From Chara braunii (lineage: Eukaryota > Streptophyta > Charophyceae > Charales > Characeae): 21,137 nt of DNA. Under the pieces are notes generated by a model. That model was not told the DNA's origin. It worked only from the letters and a program-made list of their open reading frames with translations, and searched no databases. Where the stretch lies: positions 159,432 through 180,568 of the forward strand of contig BFEA01000206.1 in the NCBI GenBank assembly GCA_003427395.1, given 5' to 3'. This document shows, piece after piece, positions 17,401-21,137 of this stretch. Made by a program: the position numbers and the translations under genes. Position 1 is the stretch's first letter. Each line of letters starts with the position of its first letter.

Positions 17401-19984
17401 GTCGTGGTGCAAGCTGCAAAAGCTTAATGAAACTGGTCTGTATAGTGATGACAGACATGTTGGCTAACCTTGCAGCGAAGGACTCGTACATCCCAGGATA
17501 TCTGCCAGTTAGGGTCAATTGTGGTCTCTATGAGCAACGGTCTGACGCTCACCATGATATGGATGGTGCGGGCAATTATGATGTCATTGATGGAGTGAGC
17601 CATGTAATCCTTGGCAATCATGATGGCATTCATGGAGTAAGCCATGTAATGGAATCTAATGACCACGTAAGGATTGGTTGTTCGAGCAGTCACTGCTGTT
17701 CAGTATGTTGACGTCAGTGTCTGTCAACAGGGGTCCAGTGGTGGAGCTGACTATGGACCTTCTAATATGCGTACTGGAGGTGGATGGACAGTGGGTATAG
17801 CTAGTTGGTGTGGAGGTTGCGCTGCAGCCCATATGGAGGGGGGTCCCGGCGATGATGTGAACTTCTATTTACGCAGCACGGCTCCCTATGTCTAGCATCC
17901 TATGTGTGCGCTTGCTTGCGTGTCATGATTGGGGTTGTTGATTCTGGGGGCTCGGTGTGGGAATTTAACTGCTGTTCCATTATCCGTCGTTGTTGCTTGT
18001 GTGTCTAGCAGCCTTGCTCTGCAAGCGACAGCCCTAGCCTGCTTGGACTCAAGGGTCAGGTTGGTGAATTCCCTGAGACTGGCGCATGTTGGGGTTGGGC
18101 TTTCAGGTTCTCGTTTGCTGCCGATGTGTCTGCTTGTGTGCCACAGCCATGGGCTCACTGATTTCCGTGTAATGATCGTCTTGCAGATAGATGGGTGTGC
18201 ACTTCTCTGTAGCGCTCTGTTGTGTCAATTTCGATGATATTGAGTGCCTTTTCTGATGACCTTGTACCTGGTTGACTTGGAACGATATCGAGTGCTCTTT
18301 CTGATGGCCTTGTACCTGGTTGGCTTGGAATGATAATCACCGCTAGCTAAGCTGGATCCGCAATGATGAAGGTAATGGCGAGCAGCAGAACGTGCAGTTA
18401 TATGTTCTGGTGATTGTGATTTTGATGGCGAGCAGCGGTGTGGCTGTGGATTCATCTGCAGGGTGGGTGTGCTCACATATATGAATCAAAGAGTAATGTC
18501 ACTCTTTATCTTGCTGTCGCCTCTGCAGATATTGTATCCCCTGGATGGCAGTGGTAGGGTAGGGTTTGCAAAATTTATAATAATGATGATGTTGTTGACA
18601 ATCAGAATGCAAGCAAGCAGTCTCCGAAAAGGTGCACGTTGGATGATGATGGTTATATGAACCCTCGTGGATTAGTTAATCGATAGTAATAGCCAATATT
18701 TTGGGGACTAAATTGCATGTGGAATGACTGCGATGAATTTTTGAGGGTTTGTGTCTGGCCAAGTCATGCGGGAACCATTAAACCGCCAGTACCTACCGGG
18801 TTTTTAGGCCCCTCTGATGCGAATGAATGCAGACTCGAGCGGTAGGCCTATTCATCGACCGTGATCCACCGCGTTAACACCTAAAAATGTGGTAGGTACT
18901 GGTGGTTTGAGCCCATGGGATTCCCTTCTACACGGCTTCTGGCAAATCCTTCCCGGATTGCCATCGAGCCACAGTGTGCACGTAGCTTGAGGTGATTGTT
19001 TGCTGTGCACCGATAGTTGATGACCTGCATGGGTGTGTGATAATATGATGTCACAATGTTGTTCTCGGTTCAGATTTGGTGAAACGAAATTTTTGTGCGA
19101 AGCTGGAAATCGTTTCTTGCATGCAAGTATTGATGACCCTTGTGGTTGTGCCCATATGAGGCTGCCATTTGTCACTTCACATCGCTAAAGGAGAACCCAA
19201 AAGGAGGAGTGAGAGTTACTCTATCTATCACTGGTGAATTTCAGAACAATCTCTGCCAAATTTGTAATGCCGTCCTGGCACCGTTGGAGTGCACTTGGAT
19301 GCTGCCTGCACTAAGGAGGTGCAGGACCCTGCAGGTCATGTTCCAGACTATCTGTAGTGTGCAGTTGCCAGAACCATTTTCTATCCGATATTTCTTGGTA
19401 GCCCATTCTCATTGTCGCCTGATGCGCCTATTTGTGCTGCTTTTGACATGTTTTATGAGGAAGAAAACATGAAAATGGGCAGCAGTACTGGAAGACAAGT
19501 TTGGTCATGAGAATTGTAAATACTGTTGTTGTGTGTTTGCTGGATTGTGCAGGTCAAAGGCAAGGATGGGAGCTTCCAGTACAGGCAAATCACTTGCAGA
19601 ACACCATCGAAAGGCAGCTCTGGAACGGGGGGCAGCGGGGGCGGTGCTGCAGGGGGAAGCACAGGTTGGAGTAATGGTAATGGGAACGCAACGGTGAAGC
19701 CAGGAGGGGAAGGAAGCGGCCAAGAGGGCAGTGGAGATGCGACCAACGGAGGCGGCAATAGTGAAGGAGGGGCTCGCAACGCTGGCGGGGCAGTTTCAAA
19801 GGCTATGTGCATGGCAGGGGCACTTAAAGACTGCGGCCGGCAGGAGAGGAACGTCAAGCGGCCACGCTCATTTGGAAGTGAAGGATGGGCGAAGGCAAAG
19901 AATGCAGGAGAGGACTTTCAAGTCAGAAAGAAACCAGACTTAGGTGTTCTCAAGGTCATTTCCAATCATCACATGGCAGAATAA
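1116..19984 (+). CDS. MYB3R: MYB3R-type (three MYB repeat) transcription factor, 5'-partial, five visible exons
   Basis: The joined exons 1116-1210, 13386-13489, 13997-14125, 14784-17115 and 19553-19984 keep one open frame of 1029 residues after the split first codon. Every junction has GT...AG ends and the phases agree (entry 2 nt, then 0, 2, 2, 0). The protein has the end of R1, complete R2 and R3, then a long low-complexity region and a conserved C-terminal block. Plant MYB3R proteins bind the MSA element (core AACGG) in promoters of G2/M genes such as B-type cyclins, and can act as activators or repressors with E2F/DREAM-type partners in the nucleus. The block with LFYEPP, SPLG and STPSIL resembles the C-terminal region of land-plant MYB3Rs; several SP/TP sites in and around it are possible CDK targets. 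The first half of R1 and the start codon are outside the window. Family assignment is firm; activator versus repressor is not decided by the sequence. Confidence 0.93.
1262..1328 (+). pseudogene. Rearranged duplicate of the R1/R2 exon tail and its splice donor
   Basis: Bases 1289-1328 repeat 1169-1208 with one change (g1193 to c1313, Gly to Arg in the KGPW motif). Bases 1262-1282 repeat 1203-1223, which spans the real exon end and donor. The two matches have different offsets (120 and 59 bp), so this is not one simple tandem copy but a duplication followed by a deletion or a second event. No polypyrimidine-AG acceptor precedes the copied exon tail, and the donor after its end is lost (aaaggtcc), so it should not be spliced as an exon. 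Confidence 0.88.
1331..2164. other. Intronic low-complexity DNA, no gene
   Basis: This is pyrimidine-rich sequence with T runs near 1431-1442, 1499-1514 and 2030-2038 and a long C run at 1849-1877. Short frames on both strands encode mostly Pro, Phe, Lys or Gly runs and are not supported as genes. Confidence 0.7.
1829..1911. repeat. C29 homopolymer between two copies of a 22-bp-type motif
   Basis: A run of 29 C (1849-1877) is flanked by near-identical motifs CGTCCATTGTCTTGTCGTTT (from 1829) and CGTCCATTGTCTTGTCCATT (from 1889). The motif resembles the 22-bp minisatellite unit at 651-758, so the C run appears to have expanded within an old copy of that array. Confidence 0.85.
2200..2270 (+). 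other. tRNA-like segment with B-box match
   Basis: GGTTCAATTCC at about 2248-2258 matches the pol III B-box/TpsiC-arm consensus, with GAGG and CCTC able to pair around it. Just upstream a GACCCG/CGGGTC hairpin has a 6-base loop, like a worn anticodon arm. No matching acceptor stem or clear A-box was found, so this is at most a tRNA-derived relic or SINE head. Confidence 0.25.
2271..3529. other. Intronic sequence, no gene seen
   Basis: Short frames occur on both strands but none has recognisable motifs. The only clear structure is a TTTC tetranucleotide repeat at 2953-2982. From about 3060 to 3540 the + strand is strongly pyrimidine-rich. Confidence 0.6.
2953..2982. repeat. (TTTC)n microsatellite
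   Basis: About seven uninterrupted TTTC/TCTT units are followed by degraded copies up to about 3002. Confidence 0.93.
3540..4230. promoter_or_regulatory. CpG-rich intronic stretch with clustered AACGGCC (MYB3R-type) motifs
   Basis: This part of the long intron is visibly richer in CG dinucleotides than its flanks. AACGGCC occurs at about 3745, 3966, 4145, 4159 and 4219, and AACGGCA near 3824. The copy CCCAACGGCCA (4216-4226) fits the full MSA consensus YCYAACGGYYA bound by plant MYB3R proteins. An internal enhancer or autoregulatory element is inference. The region could equally be a GC-rich repeat, and no gene was recognised in it. Confidence 0.35.
4106..4129. repeat. (GGTC)6 microsatellite
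   Basis: Six GGTC units lie in a row, the last followed by a diverged CGTC. They sit inside the CpG-rich stretch. Confidence 0.93.
4231..5920. other. Intronic sequence, no gene seen
   Basis: No convincing coding signal was found. A short repeat (cacacggcggg near 4259 and 4314) and two copies of atgtgcaaaaatgca near 4845 and 4872 are visible. Open frames here are short, lack motifs and overlap on opposite strands. Confidence 0.6.
5921..6145 (+). other. Open segment without a start codon, possible gene or transposon fragment
   Basis: Between in-frame stops at 5918 and 6143 there are 74 open codons on the + strand with balanced, protein-like composition, for example FWSILRKAWFVTLRYYIASI and PPADVQCWLSKG. 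There is no ATG, and I do not recognise a family. It may be an eroded piece of a transposon protein or chance; the opposite strand is also partly open. Confidence 0.22.
6571..6735. repeat. Degenerate (ACC/ACA/CAG)n trinucleotide tract
   Basis: The tract contains ACC, ACA, AGC and AAC triplets, with clean (ACC)n runs near 6597-6610 and 6657-6676. It is open on both strands, giving Thr-rich and Val-rich frames, which is typical of triplet repeats rather than of a gene. Confidence 0.85.
6937..7061. mobile_element. TTAA-flanked MITE, copy 1 (125 bp with TTAA)
   Basis: The left end TTAA-ACCACCAGTACCTACCG (6937-6957) and the right end, its exact 17-bp reverse complement followed by TTAA (7041-7061), define a short non-coding inverted-repeat element. 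A second TTAA follows at 7062. TTAA duplication is typical of piggyBac-like elements, but these terminal repeats do not begin with the usual CCC, so superfamily is open. Related copies lie at 18778-18910 and 20061-20243. Confidence 0.85.
7062..7949. other. Intronic sequence, no gene seen
   Basis: Frames of 77-131 residues run on opposite strands over the same bases near 7105-7500, with no motif or splice support. Nothing else stands out. Confidence 0.6.
7950..8437. mobile_element. Non-autonomous hAT-like element, copy A (488 bp)
   Basis: TTTCAGA occurs at 7942-7948 and again at 8438-8444, a 7-bp (8 with one mismatch) target duplication. The ends are related as inverted repeats: CTATGTTGGGCC on the left and CTGTGTTAGTCC read inward from the right, both followed by GC-rich arms (CCGCCCGG and CCCGGGCGGCC). 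The centre is T-rich and shares AAGGAATTTCGAGGTG with copy B at 11626-11895. An 8-bp duplication is typical of hAT transposons. No transposase is encoded. Confidence 0.8.
8490..8735. repeat. Two tandem copies of a 123-bp unit
   Basis: Matches such as CTGCAAAACAAC (8502 and 8625), CAGAxTCTGTGCAGGC and GAAGTAATGAA recur at a 123-bp offset across both units with substitutions and small indels. The duplication is old. No coding signal was found. Confidence 0.88.
8736..9670. other. Intronic sequence, no gene seen
   Basis: The stretch is CT-rich around 9040-9240. A 35-nt segment at 8987-9021 has exon-like edges (ctcctccag ... caggtatgt) but would break the MYB domain if spliced in; see rejected items. 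AACGG in CCTAACGGCTT near 9448 is a further partial MSA match. Confidence 0.55.
9671..9781. repeat. Minisatellite of GGGACCTGGGACT-type units
   Basis: Variants of GGGACCTGGGACT and GGGACTT alternate over about 110 bp, forming a G-rich + strand. The units differ in length (6-13 bp), so it is a degenerate array. Confidence 0.9.
9790..10480 (+). pseudogene. Decayed LINE reverse-transcriptase C-terminus (zf-RVT-like) with internal tandem duplication
   Basis: Three + frames carry successive pieces typical of the region after a LINE reverse transcriptase: YKLRKSTRTPG then ELCTICERGE (first Cys pair, ends near 10233), CPKAEQLWAKAPELWR (near 10245-10295) and RRIRPLTLWTIWKRRCEE (near 10409-10462). 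The C-x2-C, then C, then LW spacing, followed by a LWxIWKxR helix, matches the zf-RVT layout. Frame changes and a TAG near 10359 show it is dead. An upstream unit (SFAAHKLRKSTGTS, ending 10036) duplicates 10085-10165 at a 142-bp offset. The enzyme core is absent. Confidence 0.6.
10481..10892. other. Intronic sequence, no gene seen
   Basis: This may be the 3' end of the adjacent LINE remnant, but no poly-A tail or target duplication was identified to mark its end. Confidence 0.5.
10893..11100. repeat. AT-rich island between related GC-rich direct repeats
   Basis: About 150 bp of nearly pure A/T (10929-11080), with TATATATTAACTA twice and the palindrome AGAATAGATTATTCT, lies between TTATCAGGCAGCAGCCTCTA (from about 10896) and TTATTAGGCAGCCGCCTAGA (from about 11078). 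The flanking motifs match at 17 of 20 positions. This could be an inserted AT-rich element with its target duplication, or an expanded AT microsatellite. Confidence 0.55.
11198..11404 (-). mobile_element. SINE-like retroposon between 13-bp target duplications, minus orientation
   Basis: TGACAGTCAATCC occurs at 11198-11210 and 11392-11404. Between them, read on the minus strand, the insert begins with GGCTCGAATTC, close to the pol III B-box, and ends in a long A-rich tail (the T-rich run at 11211-11248 on the + strand). A target duplication plus A-tail plus B-box is the SINE signature. The missing A-box suggests 5' truncation. ATGGGCA precedes both duplications, so a tandem duplication of a larger unit is an alternative. 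Confidence 0.6.
11626..11895. mobile_element. Non-autonomous hAT-like element, copy B (270 bp)
   Basis: A perfect 8-bp target duplication, GTCACACC (11618-11625 and 11896-11903), brackets the element. The ends are imperfect inverted repeats: CTAGGCTACCAGAGTGGCCC on the left and CTATACTACCAGCCGGGCC inward from the right. Its T-rich core has AAGGAATTTCGATGTGACCC, shared with copy A, plus the same GC-rich arm style (GCCCGGCCGGGC). It is non-coding. Confidence 0.85.
11933..11971. repeat. Tandem duplication of about 20 bp
   Basis: GGCCAAAAGGAGATGTTTT appears twice in direct succession. Confidence 0.9.
11972..12464. other. Intronic sequence with a 30-bp direct repeat, no gene
   Basis: GAGGGCATAC...ACTACTTTGCAGA occurs at about 12195-12225 and 12323-12351, a 128-bp offset, but the sequence between is not otherwise clearly repeated. 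Open frames here cross A/T homopolymers. Confidence 0.6.
12465..12522. repeat. T58 homopolymer
   Basis: This is an uninterrupted run of 58 T. It could be the A-tail of a minus-strand retroposon, but no matching target duplication was identified. The exact length is likely uncertain in the assembly. Confidence 0.97.
12767..13072. repeat. Two tandem copies of a unit of about 135-140 bp
   Basis: Long shared blocks (GCAAGGAGAGGTGTTCTTAC, GAAGAGGGAGGACTTCATGT, AGTATCACTTCT) recur with offsets of about 131-139 bp, the variation being due to indels. The second copy has GTGTTCGAATCC and the first GTGGATCGAATC, B-box-like strings, so a tandem SINE or tRNA-derived origin is possible but unproven. Confidence 0.88.
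13386..13489 (+). CDS. MYB3R: MYB3R exon: main part of R2
   Basis: The acceptor is tgtgcag. The exon reads EDERIIQLVNQYG, AKKWSVIAQNLPGRIGKQCR, ER and leaves two bases (cg) that complete Arg with the next exon. The central Trp of R2 and the recognition helix (GRIGKQCRER) are intact and match the family closely. The donor is gtgaga. Phases are 0 in and 2 out. Confidence 0.95.
13490..13996 (+). other. Intron within the end of R2 (507 bp)
   Basis: The GT...AG ends (gtgaga ... acacattgcag) restore Arg-Trp-His at the R2 C-terminus. The intron contains a tRNA-like antisense segment described separately. Confidence 0.93.
13882..13951 (-). other. tRNA-derived (SINE-like) relic, minus strand
   Basis: Read on the minus strand, GTGGCTGAATGGTAGACC fits the pol III A-box/D-arm, and about 30 bases later GAGTTTGAGTCCC fits the B-box/TpsiC arm. 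The outer AACCCAT and ATGGGATT can pair as an acceptor stem with one bulge. The anticodon arm does not fold well (CTGT/ACAG with a 6-base loop) and the T-stem pairs poorly, so it is not a functional tRNA but a tRNA-derived retroposon or decayed gene, only 46 bp from the next exon. Confidence 0.5.
13997..14125 (+). CDS. MYB3R: MYB3R exon: R2 end and most of R3
   Basis: The exon starts with one base completing Arg, then WHNHLNPNIKRDAWTEEEDL and ALIRAHFLYGNKWAEIAKCL, then PG and two bases of Arg. It holds the last Trp of R2, the linker and the first two Trp of R3. The acceptor is cacattgcag and the donor gtaagt. The NIKRDAWTEEED linker is characteristic of MYB3R and c-Myb. Confidence 0.95.
14126..14783 (+). 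other. Intron within R3 (658 bp)
   Basis: The intron runs from gtaagt to gtatgttgcag and restores GRTDNSIKNHW across the junction. It contains T19 (14322-14340), a (GCAT)4 palindromic tract (14415-14430) and (GT)n at 14449-14479. An ATG at 14674 is open into the next exon, but the 36 codons before 14784 are intronic. Confidence 0.92.
14449..14479. repeat. (GT)n microsatellite
   Basis: This is an uninterrupted GT run of about 15 units in the R3 intron, a tract able to form Z-DNA, next to a (GCAT)n tract. Confidence 0.95.
14784..17115 (+). CDS. MYB3R: MYB3R large exon: R3 end, low-complexity regulatory region, conserved C-terminal block
   Basis: The exon opens with the end of R3 (TDNSIKNHWNSTMKKR), whose final Trp and NSIKNHW recognition helix are intact. 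Then come a Ser-rich stretch, a Pro tract at about 15415-15490, Met/Ser/Gly-rich sequence and 11 consecutive His (15934-15966). A conserved block follows: EDVLFYEPPK near 16525-16555, LPFLEYDL, SPLGVSQMIM, and SFCSTPSILRKRRRKL near 16750-16795, which includes a likely nuclear localisation signal. This block resembles the C-terminal region of land-plant MYB3Rs. SP/TP pairs are possible CDK sites. The exon probably ends at ctg|gtgagt (17115), phase 0; without splicing it runs to TAG at 17257-17259. Confidence 0.92.
17571..17654. repeat. Two tandem 42-bp units
   Basis: GGCAATTATGATGTCATTGA and GGCAATCATGATGGCATTCA open the two units, and TGGAGTGAGCCATGTAAT / TGGAGTAAGCCATGTAAT follow. The 42-bp period keeps the reading frame, giving two similar 14-residue segments within a 127-codon frame (17328-17711) that is probably intronic. 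Confidence 0.9.
18236..18332. repeat. Two tandem units of about 48 bp
   Basis: GCCTTTTCTGATGACCTTGT and GCTCTTTCTGATGGCCTTGT, each followed by ACCTGGTTGRCTTGGAA, recur at a 48-bp offset. Confidence 0.92.
18778..18910. mobile_element. TTAA-type MITE, copy 2 (133 bp)
   Basis: The left end TTAA-ACCGCCAGTACCTACC continues GGGTTTTTAGG. The right end read inward is ACCACCAGTACCTACC continuing ACATTTTTAGG, so the inverted repeats match at 24 of 27 positions. The right flank is TTGA rather than TTAA, a likely decay of the duplication. It has the same terminal sequence as copy 1 but a different centre. Confidence 0.85.
19553..19984 (+). CDS. MYB3R: MYB3R last exon: Gly-rich and basic C-terminal tail, stop
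   Basis: After tgtgcag the frame GTC AAA GGC is phase 0, matching the donor at 17115. It reads VKGKDGSFQYRQITCRTPSK, a Gly/Ser/Asn-rich stretch (SSGTGGSGGGAAGG and further runs), then a basic tail with ERNVKRPRSF and ends ISNHHMAE, TAA at 19982-19984. The open frame, codon regularity and matching phase support it. This tail is not a domain I recognise. The link to the previous exon is inferred; an extra small exon between them cannot be excluded. Confidence 0.7.
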   Translation, partial: VKGKDGSFQYRQITCRTPSKGSSGTGGSGGGAAGGSTGWSNGNGNATVKPGGEGSGQEGSGDATNGGGNSEGGARNAGGAVSKAMCMAGALKDCGRQERNVKRPRSFGSEGWAKAKNAGEDFQVRKKPDLGVLKVISNHHMAE

Positions 19985-20060
19985 CCTATGTAAAGATCAT
20001 AGCACCTAGACTGATGTCCATTTAAGTGCTGCTTGCTGATTCTAACTGCCCTAACAGCCC

Positions 20061-20243
20061 TTAAACCACCAGCACCTCTGAAAAGTTGTTCCTCCCGTGG
20101 CGGACTCTTCTGCTGCTTGCCGATTCCAAAATGAACTGGCATGTTGCTTTCTTTTTCTTTTTACACTGCCGAGCATTCCGGAGAATGCGGTGGTGGACAC
20201 ATTCGTTGCTAAAGTTTGCCTGGGAGATGTACCAGTGGTTTAA
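20061..20243. mobile_element. TTAA-type MITE, copy 3 (183 bp), 3' flank of MYB3R
   Basis: The left end TTAAACCACCAGCACCTCTG (from 20061) and the right end, which reads inward TTAAACCACTGGTACATCTC (to 20243), are imperfect inverted repeats of the same family as 6937 and 18778. AGCCC before the left end and GGGCT after the right end extend the palindrome by 5 bp. The left end lies 76 bp downstream of the MYB3R stop codon, possibly within the 3' UTR. Confidence 0.75.
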
Positions 20244-20429
20244 GGGCTCTGTAGCACTCCTAGGTAGTTAGGTGTCAAGCTCAGGAATGCAGGCCATAAC
20301 ATCTGGAACAACCAGAACAAACTATCAGGCCAAAATGCATGGGTCCTGGGGACCATCCCACGCAATTGTGTACATGCCATGCATCGTACTCCCACACACA
20401 ATGAACAGTAGTCTCACAATAGACAAAGA
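20244..20429. other. MYB3R downstream flank, nothing recognised
   Basis: No gene, clear polyadenylation signal or repeat was identified in this short stretch. Confidence 0.5.
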
Positions 20430-21137
20430 TAGAGAAGATGAGGACCGAGTTTCACAGTTTATATTATCAGAAATATGAATACAAAGTGTTTCAAAGTTCC
20501 CCTGAGTCCAGCGCTCATCAGCGCAACACCAATATCTTGCCAACTCATCAATATGCCTTCCAGTGACTCAGTGCCACCCCTGCAGATAGTCTCCAAGTCA
20601 TCAATGTGGTCACCACTCATCAGCGCCACCTCTGCAGGTCACATCCAACTCAGGTAAGTATCTTCCATAGCCAACCTTGAATGAACACTCTCAGCCTCAA
20701 TCCCTTCCTCCTATGATGCATACACACTCTTCAATACTCATGAGGATCTACTCTGGATGCTACTCATAGCTACATACTAACCCTCTACTACTAATGCTAA
20801 CTCGCTGGGCAGCTATGGCTGCATCACTTCCAGCGTACAGGCATCTTCCTCCCTCCAGCGCGTCTTCTCCTCCAGCGCTGCTCCTCCTGACTCAGCTCAC
20901 AAGTGCACCAGCACTTCCACGCATTGCAGCCAGTGGAGATCTGGCGAGGAATGAGGCAGGCAGCTCTTTTTATAGTGCTGGCCACTCATCGCTGGGTCTG
21001 CATTGGCTCAATTCAGCCTCTCCCTTCGTCCCAGACCCTTCATTGCATGTGTCCCAGTACAGTCCCAATGAGATTCAACTGCTGCTGAGGCACTTCGGCC
21101 TGGATTTGGACTTGAAAGTCTGGATCTGGACTGACCC
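20430..21137 (-). mobile_element. Possible LTR or other minus-strand promoter region, partial
   Basis: On the minus strand a CCAAT box (21002-21006) precedes CACTATAAAAAGAG (20964-20977) by about 30 bp, a well-spaced core promoter that would start transcription near 20935 and run leftwards. Downstream on that strand is non-coding, repeat-like sequence with CATTGATGACTTGG / CATATTGATGAGTTGG repeats, ending in TTTGTATTCATATTTCTGAT and an A/T-rich stretch resembling the R-U5 part of plant Copia LTRs. The other LTR, primer site and termini were not found, so the call is tentative. Confidence 0.3.
20794..21137 (+). other. Open reading frame running off the right edge
   Basis: From ATG at 20794 (a second ATG at 20815) the + frame stays open for 114 codons to the window end, after an in-frame TAG at 20767. 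It reads ASLPAYRHLPPSSASSPPAL near the start and NEIQLLLRHFGLDLDLKVWI near the end. The composition is Ser/Pro/Leu-rich and I recognise no domain. It overlaps the candidate minus-strand promoter, so only one of the two readings is likely to be meaningful. Confidence 0.2.

Larger units (their letters stand above)
17116..19552 (+). other. Last intron (2.4 kb), or 3' end plus downstream DNA in the unspliced isoform
   Basis: The donor gtgagt at 17116 is strong, and the acceptor gattgtgcag at 19552 joins in phase 0. The interval holds two pairs of short tandem repeats (17571 and 18236) and a MITE (18778-18910). Other acceptor-like sites (tcttgcag near 18186, cctctgcag near 18530, gtcaacag near 17731) could define skipped or alternative terminal exons, but I cannot choose among them. 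Confidence 0.6.

Noticed and set aside
18186-18237. Alternative terminal exon after tcttgcag
   Set aside because: It is in phase with the donor at 17115 but would add only about 16 residues before a stop, and nothing distinguishes it from other acceptor-like sites in the intron.

Overview
The window is eukaryotic nuclear DNA. It carries most of one intron-rich gene, on the + strand, for a three-repeat MYB (MYB3R, c-Myb-like) transcription factor. The three MYB repeats, and a plant-type C-terminal block (LFYEPP ... SPLG ... STPSIL followed by a basic run), place it in the streptophyte lineage (green plants and charophyte algae). Very long introns, many homopolymers and microsatellites, and dense small transposon debris fit a large repeat-rich genome. 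A charophyte such as Chara is my best guess, but that is inference; the sequence alone proves only the plant-type MYB3R.

Layout. 1-1115 is the end of an intron whose upstream exon (start codon and first half of MYB repeat R1) lies outside the window. Coding exons that join in frame are 1116-1210 (end of R1, start of R2), 13386-13489 (R2), 13997-14125 (end of R2, most of R3), 14784-17115 (end of R3 and the long regulatory region) and 19553-19984 (Gly-rich and basic tail, stop). They give 1029 residues without the missing N-terminus. If the last donor is not used, exon 14784 reads on to a stop at 17259, giving a different C-terminus.

The intron at 1211-13385 is about 12.2 kb and is a small archive of mobile DNA: a broken copy of the preceding exon tail, a TTAA-flanked MITE (6937-7061), two related hAT-like elements with 7-8 bp target duplications (7950-8437 and 11626-11895), a decayed LINE C-terminus with an internal tandem duplication (about 9790-10480), a SINE-like retroposon between 13-bp target duplications (11198-11404), dimeric tandem duplications of about 120-140 bp, an AT-rich island, a CpG-rich stretch with clustered AACGGCC motifs (the MYB3R target core), and long homopolymers. 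Two more copies of the MITE lie in the last intron and 76 bp after the final stop codon. The right edge (about 20430-21137) looks like part of an LTR or other minus-strand promoter region.

No other convincing protein gene, rRNA or intact tRNA was found. Most short open frames come from low-complexity DNA or from other frames of the MYB3R exons. The one system with a clear function is the MYB3R regulator, whose family controls G2/M cell-cycle genes in plants. The most interesting non-gene structures are the TTAA MITE family, the hAT pair with intact target duplications, and the possible autoregulatory AACGGCC cluster inside the giant intron.
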